This document shows positions 17,102-26,639 of a stretch of DNA of 52,866 nt, in pieces. The translations under genes were made by a program, and so were the position numbers. The first letter of the stretch is position 1. Every line of letters begins with the position of its first letter. This DNA comes from Fibrobacterota bacterium (GTDB lineage: Bacteria; Fibrobacterota; Chitinivibrionia; Chitinivibrionales; Chitinispirillaceae), in NCBI GenBank assembly GCA_023459055.1, contig JAEWVR010000039.1, forward strand, positions 1-52,866, in the 5' to 3' direction. A model generated the notes under the pieces. It worked only from the letters and a program-made list of their open reading frames with translations, ran no database searches and was not told the origin of the DNA.

Positions 17102-18427
17102 CTAAAATAAAAATCCACACCGGAGCATAAAATACCAGTCTTTAGTTCTTGGAACCATCTCGGTATACAGTTTTTTACCTGCGGGCAGATATGATGCCCT
17201 TGAAGAATGATCACTTGCGATCTGACCGCTGATCCGGACATTTCGAATTTTTTTGGATGCATACACCGACCACTTCCAGTCATCATCGGTTTTCTTTTTC
17301 CATTCAGATGTATAGTCAATACCGACGGCATTTTCAAAATATGGCACGGGTGAATTTGACTTCCATACAAACTGATAGGCATTCATATAGGGATTCGGAT
17401 AATACTCAAATTCAAGCGCCAATACATCCAGGACTTTAAATGCAGGTAAATTTATTCCAAACATTATGGGCATACGTTCATTCATCTCCTGATACCAGCC
17501 GGGATAATTCTTTACACCCAATATTGCAGCTTCGCCATATATTTTCAGGTCATTTTTTCCCCATATAGTTGAACGGAAAAATGCTTTAGGATCAATTGTA
17601 AACCGGCCGGCCAGTTTCGTTCCCCTGAATGTATAATCAGTAGTATCCCCGCTAAGCGTATCGACATATGATGTTGCGACAGTATTATAGGCACTTGTCT
17701 TTCCAGGAGTAAGCCTTTGTTTGTCAAATGCGATCATATGGAAAAACGAAACACCCGCTGAAATGTCAAAAAAAGTTTTTGGTGTTGAATACCCGGCCAT
17801 CTGTGTCAACGATATATCATGCGTCGGAAAGTGTTCTGTTTCAGTATTTACGAAGAGATCCAGTTTATAATTACCTGAACCGGCATGATTAATATACCCT
17901 GTATGTAAACCTGCAAGTTTAACCTTATCAGCAGTCTCAAATCCGCTTGAAACAAGTGCAGGATATGCATTGCTTCTGAAAAGATATTCACCAAGATTCA
18001 TTGCATCAGGATTGTACTTTACAGGAAAATAACCGAACTCATTGACAATTGTATCATTATCAGAAATTTTCCAGTTTGTTCTCATTGATGCCTCAAGGAT
18101 CGCAAGTGAGAACGATTTCTGAAGCGGTTCTGCATTATCAGCTCCTGCAGTTACATTAACAACAGGAAATGCCATCGACCCCATGAGATGAACTTTGCAA
18201 ACACTGTGATTGCCAACAGGTGCAGTTACTTTTATTCCTGTTTGTACATCAGAAAGCCACTTCTTATTAAAATCAACGATAGTAGCCTTATTACTGCGTT
18301 CGGATTTCTGAACCTGACCTAATGTCATCCATCCCCAGCCGGAAATTACCGGACTCTTTTTTTCCTCCTGTGCAAACGTTAATTGCAGGCAAACAAAAAT
18401 CAGTAAACAGGTAAGAAATATTTTCAT
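17102..18427 (-). CDS. Outer-membrane beta-barrel (porin-like) protein of the redox operon
   Basis: About 441 residues from the ATG at 18427 (MKIFLTCLLIFVCLQLTFAQ, a clean signal peptide); an ATG four codons upstream also exists. The body alternates short amphipathic strands rich in aromatic residues and ends in a terminal Phe (WYFMLRCGFLF), the signature recognised by the BAM machinery. It therefore probably forms a barrel in the outer membrane. It might pass substrate, or anchor the cytochromes encoded immediately upstream (15 bases before an alternative start). No specific porin family assigned. Confidence 0.75.
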   Translation of the reverse strand: MKIFLTCLLIFVCLQLTFAQEEKKSPVISGWGWMTLGQVQKSERSNKATIVDFNKKWLSDVQTGIKVTAPVGNHSVCKVHLMGSMAFPVVNVTAGADNAEPLQKSFSLAILEASMRTNWKISDNDTIVNEFGYFPVKYNPDAMNLGEYLFRSNAYPALVSSGFETADKVKLAGLHTGYINHAGSGNYKLDLFVNTETEHFPTHDISLTQMAGYSTPKTFFDISAGVSFFHMIAFDKQRLTPGKTSAYNTVATSYVDTLSGDTTDYTFRGTKLAGRFTIDPKAFFRSTIWGKNDLKIYGEAAILGVKNYPGWYQEMNERMPIMFGINLPAFKVLDVLALEFEYYPNPYMNAYQFVWKSNSPVPYFENAVGIDYTSEWKKKTDDDWKWSVYASKKIRNVRISGQIASDHSSRASYLPAGKKLYTEMVPRTKDWYFMLRCGFLF

Positions 18428-18454
18428 AGTATCACACATTCCTGTTAAAATAAT

Positions 18455-20329
18455 TTACAATGAAAGAATATATTGAACAAGATTATCAAACTCCTCCTGT
18501 GTTAGAGAAGTTATTTTTTTTGAATGACCGGGTTCTTTAAGGTTTTGTTCAATTGTCTCATGTGAACCGATGTGATTGTACGGTGCGGTCCGCCAGCATT
18601 CGATTATTGATGGAGAATCCCATTCCAGCGTTGGATCAGCATCATCTACAGTACCGCAATTATGCCTTTTTAAATCAGTAAATAGCGGTGCAGGATGACA
18701 GTATGCGCAATCTGTTTTTGTATTGTCATAATACAATTTTTTACCTTTAACAGCAGCATCACTGAGTTTACCTTTAACAAGCTTAGGGCTCGGTACCGGC
18801 TTGAGACGCATTAAAAACGTATCAAGAGCGAGACTTACATCTGCAGTGGGTTCTATCTGCAGTTCGAGACGAATACCGGAACGTACCGATTCAAAAGCGT
18901 TGTCCCGTTTACATGCCCAGTTTGTTGGCGGTGTTTGAAAGGTCATGAGCATGCTTTTTGCATTTTTTGGTGCACTGAGATATGAATCTGATAAGATCCA
19001 GTTCAAACCGTCAGGACGTGTAAAGGGATGACAGGAGTGGCACGACTGCCAGTGTCCCACACATAAATTGGCATCATAAAACAAAGCTTCTCCTTTTCGT
19101 TCAACAGTAAGCGTCTTATCTTCGGCAAGCGCATACTTCGAAGCTGTCAATATTGATGCATTGACATCAATGCAATTTATTGTTTGTGAGAAAAAACCTG
19201 TCAGATATAGTTTGGAACCAATGGCGACAATACTGCGTGCACTTTTAACCTGAGTGGTCACATTCTTCTTCAATTCTCTGATAAATGTAAATTCATGCGA
19301 CACATCACCTTTTCCGACAAGTTTTTTTAACATTCCGGGGAGATCAATAATTGTTACAACATCATAGCCGGCATACGCAATGCAAAGCCACTTGCCATCA
19401 TCGGTGCACACAGTACTCCATGGATTCGCATATCCATTCTGATTGTCATCAAGCTCAACATCATTATATAAAGTCTGTGTTTCCATATCGATAATAGCAA
19501 GATTGTTGGAGTGAACCCATCCCTGTTCAAGCGTAATAGCCGGAAGATTGACACGTCCGATAAGGTGAGGAATAAATGCGTATTTTCCATCAGGAGATAA
19601 CGTGATATTCATTGTTGAATGGCTTCCATTAGGAAGTTTTATTACCTTATCCATTTTTCCTGTTGACGTATTAATAAAACAAATTTTACATGCCATCGTG
19701 GTATCTGTAGCGATACCATCAGGGATCATATTTGCGACAATCAAAAACTTTCCATCTTTTGACACCGCAGCAGAATATGGTTCCTTAACAGCCTGAACTT
19801 TTTTAAACTCTTTCCCTGATGCAATATCGACAAATGAAAGTGTATTTTCCAACCAGTTACAAACGTACAACGTTGTACCGTCAGGACTCAACACCGGGGA
19901 ACGCGCCATATGCCCAACAGATATTTTTTTGTCAATAGTACCGCTTGCAGTATTAATGACACATACGGTTCCCGATGGCCATCGTTCTGATGAACATGTT
20001 ACATACATTTTGTCACCTTCAGCGGACACGGCAATTCCCGTTGGTTCATTGGGTACCTTGATTGACTTTGTGACGGTATTGGTTGCAACAGTAAATATGT
20101 CCACCTGTTTTGCTGTCTGTTCACCGATATAGATATTTTTTTGATCCGGAGAAACAACCATCGATGACGGGGATAGATATTTAGGTTTTTGGACAGTCTC
20201 AAGATCACCATTAAGCGCGAGCAGTTCAAAGATCAGCCCTGGTGGAACGGTCTTTAATGTCGCAGCCTTATCTGCAGTGGTTGTTTGACAAAAAAGTACT
20301 ATAGCAGCTAAAACTACCTTGTATTTCAT
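18455..20329 (-). CDS. YVTN beta-propeller fused to MauG/CcpA-like diheme cytochrome (HzsB-HzsC-like)
   Basis: 624 residues with signal peptide (MKYKVVLAAIVLFCQTTTA). Residues about 50-400 are a seven-blade-sized YVTN propeller (MVVSPDQKNIYIGEQTAKQV; SPVLSPDGTTLYVCNW). Residues 405-624 are a diheme peroxidase-like domain: KGEALFYDANL then CHSCH at about 430-434 (bases 19028-19042), and KGKKLYYD then CAYCH at 541-545 (18695-18709), with the MauG-type block TAPYNHIGSHETIEQNL. In hydrazine synthase, beta is a propeller and gamma a diheme MauG-like subunit; as I recall they are fused in the anammox bacterium Jettenia. The stop of the preceding gene abuts this ATG and supplies the RBS. Substrate is unknown. 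Confidence 0.85.
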   Translation of the reverse strand: MKYKVVLAAIVLFCQTTTADKAATLKTVPPGLIFELLALNGDLETVQKPKYLSPSSMVVSPDQKNIYIGEQTAKQVDIFTVATNTVTKSIKVPNEPTGIAVSAEGDKMYVTCSSERWPSGTVCVINTASGTIDKKISVGHMARSPVLSPDGTTLYVCNWLENTLSFVDIASGKEFKKVQAVKEPYSAAVSKDGKFLIVANMIPDGIATDTTMACKICFINTSTGKMDKVIKLPNGSHSTMNITLSPDGKYAFIPHLIGRVNLPAITLEQGWVHSNNLAIIDMETQTLYNDVELDDNQNGYANPWSTVCTDDGKWLCIAYAGYDVVTIIDLPGMLKKLVGKGDVSHEFTFIRELKKNVTTQVKSARSIVAIGSKLYLTGFFSQTINCIDVNASILTASKYALAEDKTLTVERKGEALFYDANLCVGHWQSCHSCHPFTRPDGLNWILSDSYLSAPKNAKSMLMTFQTPPTNWACKRDNAFESVRSGIRLELQIEPTADVSLALDTFLMRLKPVPSPKLVKGKLSDAAVKGKKLYYDNTKTDCAYCHPAPLFTDLKRHNCGTVDDADPTLEWDSPSIIECWRTAPYNHIGSHETIEQNLKEPGHSKKITSLTQEEFDNLVQYILSL

Positions 20330-21157
20330 TTAGTTCCTCCCTGCTGCTTTAAAGTATTTTTTTGATTCCGATACCGGTAAGCCATCAGCAAACAAACGCA
20401 TTATATACATACCCGATGCAACTTTTTTCGCATTTGCCAGATCCAGCCTGAATGCAACAGATCGCATCCCGGCCTTTAGTGTACCTGTATACGGAACCGA
20501 TACAAGCTTTCCGGACAAATTATAAATACAGGCTTTAAGTTCGCAATCCTTCTTTAACATAATGGTAAGTTTGCATCTGTCAGCAGTGACTATGATGTCC
20601 ATCTTTGTAACAGACGCAGCTGTCTGGAAAATTGTCTTTATTGCAGATGAAAATGTTGCATAATAAAGCATTGTACCACTTTTATCCACCACGTCAATTC
20701 TCTGCGGATCACCATCGTCAGTGTATGTATACTTCATCCTGTACATCACTGATCCGTTATGATATATATCATATTGATTATCTCCATTCAGCTCATAACT
20801 AACTGACGCGCCAAACTGATTAAGACCAAATTGATCAAATACATTTATTGACGGTTTATTATTCTGATTGGAAAAAACGGAATATCCAAGAGTATCATCA
20901 TTGAAATTGAATGAAGTCTCCCTGGTACGGTTTCCTGATACATCATTAGTAAACACGGATCTTTTAACAAAGGTACTGTCTGCCATAAATACAGACCGGG
21001 CAATATTATTGCCATTATCATCATATTCAAACTCTACAAACAACAGACTGTTACCTGTATTGTCAAAAATATCCATTCGTTTTACCGGTGCACCTGATAG
21101 CGGTGCTACGATCAGGCATAAGCCCATTATACAATGCAGGATTGTTTGTATTTTCAT
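20330..21157 (-). CDS. Secreted protein with YD-like repeats and a C-terminal sorting domain
   Basis: 275 residues, signal peptide MKIQTILHCIMGLCLIVAPLSGA. Residues about 27-165 contain repeats of the form F.YDDNGNNIARSVF, VFTNDVSGNRTRETSF and YTYTDDGDPQRIDVV, reminiscent of YD repeats but not of a full RHS shell. The last ~80 residues (ACIYNLSGKLVSVPYTG...ASGMYIMRLFADG) match the sorting domain seen on the xylanase and on the HzsA-like protein. It sits between the two multihaem genes, with GGAGG before the ATG, and overlaps functionally the RBS of the next gene. It may be a surface scaffold or linker for the complex. Confidence 0.75.
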   Translation of the reverse strand: MKIQTILHCIMGLCLIVAPLSGAPVKRMDIFDNTGNSLLFVEFEYDDNGNNIARSVFMADSTFVKRSVFTNDVSGNRTRETSFNFNDDTLGYSVFSNQNNKPSINVFDQFGLNQFGASVSYELNGDNQYDIYHNGSVMYRMKYTYTDDGDPQRIDVVDKSGTMLYYATFSSAIKTIFQTAASVTKMDIIVTADRCKLTIMLKKDCELKACIYNLSGKLVSVPYTGTLKAGMRSVAFRLDLANAKKVASGMYIMRLFADGLPVSESKKYFKAAGRN

Positions 21158-21208
21158 GTATCCTCCATTTATCCGCGTACCATTGCAGCAGTGAAAAATT
21201 CCAAAATA

Positions 21209-23944
21209 TCAATTAACCACAAACTTTACAGGCTCAATATTTTGATCGCCATCAGTTTTTTCAACATTTACAATATATGTCCCCTTCGCTACATTGCTTC
21301 TCTGTAGATCAATGGCGAAAGAGTAAACATCATTATTGCTAAAATTTCGTGTAAAAACACACCGTCCGGAGAGATCATACAATGAGACTTTACCAATTGC
21401 AAAGTCAGGATTGTTAAAGGAAATTGTTGTTCCGTTTCTGTTAATTTTTACAGGACGGTAAAGATGTTTTGATACAGCCACATCACCCATCAGTGGATAC
21501 TTCGTTTCAATACCCTGTGGGTTTGACTGATCAAGATCGATTCGCGGCCAGACAAGTTTTCCTGCTTTCTGATCATTTACACTGTAATCGGCCCCAAGTT
21601 CATTTGAGTTGAGATCAAGCCAGAGAACTACGCGTTTATATTCATCTGATGTCAACTTTACATTCTGATGATTTCCGTCAATATATTGCTTAAGCTTTGA
21701 ATATGATGCACCAAATTTTCCCGGTGTTGTTCTTGAACCACCTCTTAGTGATGTTACAATATCACCATTCAACCATGGATTTCCATCACCGCAAAAATAA
21801 AAAGCATAGTTTTTCAGACTGGTGAATGAAAAATCCGGACTCCTTGACTTTTGCACATGACAGGAACGACAGTTTTTATCAAAAACAGGTTTCGCCAGTC
21901 GTGCATAATTGACAGGCTCAACACCACCGGCATCTGGCGTCAGTTTTGACGGAGCTCTTTTAAAAGCAATTCTGTTTGTTGTTACCGGTGTTGCTTTCCA
22001 TTTATTCTCATGACATCCGATACATGCCATTTGTTCACCCTTATGCACATAGGTAGCACTTCTCATTGACTGAACAGCTAGTCCGTTCTCGTCAAGCAAT
22101 TGAAAATACAGTATTTTATCAACCGGTGCTTCACAATACACACTGCCATCTTCCTCAACAGGTACAGTACCAAGCGACATTCGTGTTAATGCTTCAGCAG
22201 GATACCCGTTACGCGGTTCACTCACATTAATTGTTTCTTTAGGGAAAACCTGAACAATTCTCATTGCAGATACTTTTACACCTGTCGGAAGTGGTATATC
22301 ACCTTCATAAACATTACTTACCTGTATTGTTGCGCGGTAATGATCACTTAATGATTTACGCTCACCATCCCAGGTTTTTGTTGCAAGTACTGGTGGTTTT
22401 GTAAATGTCTTGACAGGTATTGGTTCAAATGGTGTCCATGCTGCTGAAGTTGAGTAGATGAGCTGTTCATTTCCTGCTTTATCACGTAAAATCAGCGTTT
22501 TATTCTTATTGCATATATAATAGTCCTCACTCAGTGGCCATGCAGTAGCGTATGCACCACCGGGGGCATCAGGCCATCCTGCCTGGGATGTTGTCAGTTT
22601 TTTTACCTGTGATACTTTTCCATCATCCTCAATAGTCGGATCAATTATTACCAGATCACCGAATGAAAAACCGTGGTGAGGTCCTGATGTAGCAATATAC
22701 TTTTGAGAATTTGGAATTGCACGGATGTGGAGTTCTGCACACGGCCTGCTTCTGCGGCCATCAGTAAATCCGCCACCCGTTAATGTCTGTAACGGAAGCG
22801 GATAATTACCATGATACGACCGCGGATCACGGCCATCAGGATAACAAGTCCACAAATGATGTGCTATACAGTCATCCCTGTCAACATAATCCCACCGTGT
22901 ATAAACAATCTTTCCATTATTGTCAACACTTGGATTCCATTCGTTTGTTTCATGAAAACTCAGACATATAATATCACTACCATCATCTTTCATTGAGTGC
23001 AGAGTAAATGTTGGTTTACTTTTAGTATGACAGCGTCCATAACCGCCACGTCTATCTGATATAAATGCAATTCTTCCATTAGGCAGCCAGCAAGGATCGA
23101 AATCATTGTGATTGGAGTTCTGAAGAAAATTAAATTCACTCTCAGGGCCATCTGTCAATTGTGTTAATTCGGTACCATCAATGTTGACTTTAAAAATGTG
23201 GTAGCATTTTGAATTCATTGATGTCCATGCGAAAACGATTTTCTTTCCATCAAAAGACAGATCAGGAGAAAGAAATCCACCTCCGGCAAGGTTTGAACCC
23301 TTAAACGAGCCATTGACACATTTGGAATCTTTCAGAATATCTACCAGAGTCGGAGTTGTCTTTATGTTCCTGAGCATATAAAGACCGCCACCGCCGGCTA
23401 CATTCCACGGATTGTACTGATCACACATATGAGCCTCAGTACCACCAACGTTACCGGCATATCCGACAAAAATCAAGTCATCAAAATCAATAAGCGGATT
23501 GCTGAGAGCAACCGCACGATTCAGCGCACTAAGTTCAAGAAATTGGCTCTGTGCTTCTGCAGAATTCTGTGCCCCGGTTTTGGCAAGCGCACCTGTTGCT
23601 CCGGATGGTCTAAGATTTTCCAGTCTTCTTTCGAATTCAGCAATCTGTTTTGCATCAATCTTTTTACTAAGATTCTGTATAAGCGCCTTTGTTCTGCGAT
23701 ACAGAACATCAGATGGTGTTCTGTCTGTTGACAATATAAGTGCATTTTTGTCAGCGATAACATTCTCGTCAATATCAGCTTTTTTCAGACCCTGCCGTTC
23801 TTTGATCTTTCCATTAAGCTCCTGATACTGCTGTTGCCAGTATTTTGATAACTCAGCTTGTAACGCAGATGCCTGAGATACTGCCAAAATACCAAATAGT
23901 AGTAGCACCACCATGCTTAGCATCGTTCGAGAATGTGCTCTCAT
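21209..23944 (-). CDS. Hydrazine synthase alpha-like (HzsA-like) diheme propeller protein with sorting domain
   Basis: About 911 residues; ATG at 23944 with GGAGG five bases upstream (a GTG one codon earlier is too close). Signal peptide at 1-28. Residues about 150-510 are a PD40/TolB-type propeller (FLSPDLSFDGKKIVFAW, RIAFISDRRGGYGRC). Then comes the hydrazine-synthase-alpha middle domain: GTVPVEEDGSVYCEAPVD, ILYFQLLDENGLAVQSMRS, GEQMACIGCHENKW, with haem site CIGCH (bases 22010-22024). A second site CRSCH lies at 21857-21871. The last ~75 residues are a sorting domain (VSLYDLSGRCVFTRNF...KGTYIVNV), absent from anammox HzsA (about 800 residues). First clear gene of the redox operon. Hydrazine formation is not demonstrated by this. 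Confidence 0.85.
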   Translation of the reverse strand: MRAHSRTMLSMVVLLLFGILAVSQASALQAELSKYWQQQYQELNGKIKERQGLKKADIDENVIADKNALILSTDRTPSDVLYRRTKALIQNLSKKIDAKQIAEFERRLENLRPSGATGALAKTGAQNSAEAQSQFLELSALNRAVALSNPLIDFDDLIFVGYAGNVGGTEAHMCDQYNPWNVAGGGGLYMLRNIKTTPTLVDILKDSKCVNGSFKGSNLAGGGFLSPDLSFDGKKIVFAWTSMNSKCYHIFKVNIDGTELTQLTDGPESEFNFLQNSNHNDFDPCWLPNGRIAFISDRRGGYGRCHTKSKPTFTLHSMKDDGSDIICLSFHETNEWNPSVDNNGKIVYTRWDYVDRDDCIAHHLWTCYPDGRDPRSYHGNYPLPLQTLTGGGFTDGRRSRPCAELHIRAIPNSQKYIATSGPHHGFSFGDLVIIDPTIEDDGKVSQVKKLTTSQAGWPDAPGGAYATAWPLSEDYYICNKNKTLILRDKAGNEQLIYSTSAAWTPFEPIPVKTFTKPPVLATKTWDGERKSLSDHYRATIQVSNVYEGDIPLPTGVKVSAMRIVQVFPKETINVSEPRNGYPAEALTRMSLGTVPVEEDGSVYCEAPVDKILYFQLLDENGLAVQSMRSATYVHKGEQMACIGCHENKWKATPVTTNRIAFKRAPSKLTPDAGGVEPVNYARLAKPVFDKNCRSCHVQKSRSPDFSFTSLKNYAFYFCGDGNPWLNGDIVTSLRGGSRTTPGKFGASYSKLKQYIDGNHQNVKLTSDEYKRVVLWLDLNSNELGADYSVNDQKAGKLVWPRIDLDQSNPQGIETKYPLMGDVAVSKHLYRPVKINRNGTTISFNNPDFAIGKVSLYDLSGRCVFTRNFSNNDVYSFAIDLQRSNVAKGTYIVNVEKTDGDQNIEPVKFVVN

Positions 23945-24005
23945 CACAGCCTCCTAAAGTTCCTGTATTCTATTTTTAAAATTATGTTAACTAATAAAAA
24001 GACCA

Positions 24006-26537
24006 TTAGTATATCGTTACGATTTCCTTCGAACGCAAATCCGCAGATTCCATTGTGACAAGGTAGATACCCTTAGTCTTAACAGAATGCGAGAACACTC
24101 CTGTCACAATATTTGATTTTTTTACAAGACACTGACCATTGGATCTGTATATCGACACTGTAAATTCTGATGGATTCCCGCTTTGACGAAACATAATTTT
24201 GTTTTTAACAACTGACATTGCCACTTTTGTCACAGGTGAACTTCTGCTTATTTTATCAATAGGAGTTCCACCTGTAACTCTTAAAATTGCTGTTGATTCA
24301 CCGATCTTTTTGCCGGCAGCATTGACAATGTGTAACTTATACGTTCCATTTGCTGCAGGAGTAGAAATTGTAGTTGCGTTACCGTTAGCTTTTGTTGTCG
24401 ATAAATCCTCTCCGAATGATGTAACACCGCCAGGTGCGAACCATACAGTATTTGTTGAATCCCCGGTGCTTCTTATCCTGATTGCTGTTTTTGCAGTAAC
24501 AGCACAACTTGCAGGAAATACATAATCCATAAGTGGAATCTGGCCGTCTGGAATAATATCTGCATATGCATCCTGAACTCCGGAATTCACGCATACCGTA
24601 TACTGTTTAAGCGGCCAGACTGCATCAGAAACCACAGTAATTGGATCAATTGTACTGTTTGGAGGATTTACACCCATTTTGTTAACAGTCGCATATGTCC
24701 GCAAAATGGTAAGATGATGTTTCTTACCATAATCCTCACAATTTATCGTATATTTAACATTCTTATCGATATCAAGAACGTTATCGTTTTCTACAATGTA
24801 GGTTGTACCTTCATCATTGTGTAAACCATAGGTAGGCCCTGATGTAGCTGCGGGAATACCACGGACATAATTCTCATTGATTTCAGTACCCGGCATCTGT
24901 CCGATTGTGTAAATTCCACCGCTGTCATGAAGCCTCCGCAGAGCATCAATGATTCTATTATTACTGATTATGTTGGATTTACACGTCGTGGATTCCAGAA
25001 AGTTACACCAGCCCCACCCAAGATGTATACCGTTGTATGCAGTTTGCTGAACAGTGTTGTTGGTTATCTTTATACTCTCAACAAAATAAGCTGTAACCGC
25101 TGCGCAACCGCCAAACCCCGGTGCTGTACTTATGTTATATAAATAGTTATTTGAAATTGTGTTGTTCCTACAGATTCCCTCAACACCAGCCTTATACTTC
25201 GCATGTGTACCACCATCACCAATTGCGATATGCTGCGGATGTCCGATAGTAATACCACTTGACGTAATATCGGTAATGTAGTTACCAATAATATTGCAGT
25301 TAATCACGTCATTTGCCATGTTTATACCATCACTGCCGCTATGCTTGACAACATTTCTCACAAAGTCAATTGAGCTGCTGTTAGTAACGGTAATCAATCC
25401 CGGATGTACATCAAGGAGCTCATATCTGGTAGAATGCCAATCGGTACTTGCAAATGCATGAAAACCGTTAGCACCCTGACATGTTGTCTTTCCGTATGAA
25501 TCACCTACTTTAACAAGATTGAATTCTGTGTTGGCAAAGGTAATACCCTCAAAGGTGATATTGGCAACACGCTCGGTTTGTGATACACCAGCGATATCAA
25601 ACAGTTTTTCAACAACAGGCGCCTGAACATCCGCAGTCGCCATATTTTCACCACTACGCGGAATATAATAGAGCATCTTTGCTGTTTTATCGAAATAGAA
25701 CTGACCGGGAGAATTAAGAAATTCATAAGCATTATAAATTGTATGATTTCCTGAGGTAGTAAAACCGGCACCCCAGCCTGGTGTCTGAGCTATCGCACCA
25801 TACGGCTGCTGCAACATCAGTGCGCGATAATTATCTGATGTAGTAATAACATCCCGAACACAGGCGATGTTTTCATTCCAGGTTGTTCCGTTTACAATTT
25901 CAAGATCATCTTTATTGGATGCGATTGCTGGAATATCTGATGTATTATACTTTACACCATCACTTTTACTGCCACTTACCCATGCCCATGATGCCTGCCC
26001 GGCAACAACTGAGTAAGTTCCCTGACCGCCACGTGCGGTTGCAGTCTTACTTGTCATGCTCGCACGTTTATCATTTACATAAAGATTGCGAAGTTTTGTA
26101 GTTCTATCAAGTGGGGCTTTATAAATACTTCCGCTGTGTAATGTCCATCCGGTTACCTTTACAGCTCCACTAATAACCGGGACTTCATCTTCATAGGCTT
26201 TATAAAAAACCCGGAATCCATTTTTTCCAGAATCAACAGGTTTTAGCACAATTGTACTTTCTACCGGATAAACGCCGCCTCTCAGATACACATAGATATC
26301 ACCTGTCATCGACGCATTTATATTTCTCACAGCGTCCCGTGCCGCGGTAATTGTCTTAAACGGTGCACTAATAGTACCAGAATTGGAATCATCACCATCC
26401 GGAGCAACGTAGAAAGTGGCCTGAATTGCACCATGAGACAATTGTGGCATTGCAGCAACCAACCCCAGCAGCAACAAAAACCGGGTTGCAATTTTTTTAA
26501 TAATCATTGCAGACACGTTCAACGACATTTTATTCAT
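24006..26537 (-). CDS. Secreted right-handed beta-helix glycosidase (GH141-like) with sorting domain
   Basis: 843 residues. A signal peptide runs to about residue 37 (FLLLLGLVAAMPQLSHGA). The enzyme opens with FYVAPDGDDSNSGTISAPFK followed by TITAARDAVRN, the usual start of parallel beta-helix polysaccharide enzymes, then helix coils such as NCNIIGNYITDITSSGITIG and HDSGGIYTIGQMPGTEINEN. The overall plan fits GH141 (fucosidase/xylanase) or related GH120-like families; I cannot fix the substrate. A bacterial Ig-like segment and a C-terminal sorting domain (FTVSIYRSNGQCLVKKS...KGIYLVTMES) follow. RBS GGAG eight bases before the ATG. Only about 60 bases separate its stop from the HzsA-like gene, so read-through is likely. 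Upstream lies a three-box promoter. Confidence 0.82.
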   Translation of the reverse strand: MNKMSLNVSAMIIKKIATRFLLLLGLVAAMPQLSHGAIQATFYVAPDGDDSNSGTISAPFKTITAARDAVRNINASMTGDIYVYLRGGVYPVESTIVLKPVDSGKNGFRVFYKAYEDEVPVISGAVKVTGWTLHSGSIYKAPLDRTTKLRNLYVNDKRASMTSKTATARGGQGTYSVVAGQASWAWVSGSKSDGVKYNTSDIPAIASNKDDLEIVNGTTWNENIACVRDVITTSDNYRALMLQQPYGAIAQTPGWGAGFTTSGNHTIYNAYEFLNSPGQFYFDKTAKMLYYIPRSGENMATADVQAPVVEKLFDIAGVSQTERVANITFEGITFANTEFNLVKVGDSYGKTTCQGANGFHAFASTDWHSTRYELLDVHPGLITVTNSSSIDFVRNVVKHSGSDGINMANDVINCNIIGNYITDITSSGITIGHPQHIAIGDGGTHAKYKAGVEGICRNNTISNNYLYNISTAPGFGGCAAVTAYFVESIKITNNTVQQTAYNGIHLGWGWCNFLESTTCKSNIISNNRIIDALRRLHDSGGIYTIGQMPGTEINENYVRGIPAATSGPTYGLHNDEGTTYIVENDNVLDIDKNVKYTINCEDYGKKHHLTILRTYATVNKMGVNPPNSTIDPITVVSDAVWPLKQYTVCVNSGVQDAYADIIPDGQIPLMDYVFPASCAVTAKTAIRIRSTGDSTNTVWFAPGGVTSFGEDLSTTKANGNATTISTPAANGTYKLHIVNAAGKKIGESTAILRVTGGTPIDKISRSSPVTKVAMSVVKNKIMFRQSGNPSEFTVSIYRSNGQCLVKKSNIVTGVFSHSVKTKGIYLVTMESADLRSKEIVTIY

Positions 26538-26639
26538 GATATCGACTCCGGGAATACATTTAGAGTGTTCAATTAGTTACTCTGCACAAAATCAATCCAG
26601 TATCGTTTATACATACTTTTATACACAAAGTTCTAATAC

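Noticed and set aside
11758..23944. Calling the organism an anammox bacterium or the cluster true hydrazine synthase
   Set aside because: There is no hydrazine dehydrogenase, no planctomycete gene content, and the HzsA-like protein carries a sorting domain and a possible ligand change. Homology supports a related complex, not the reaction.
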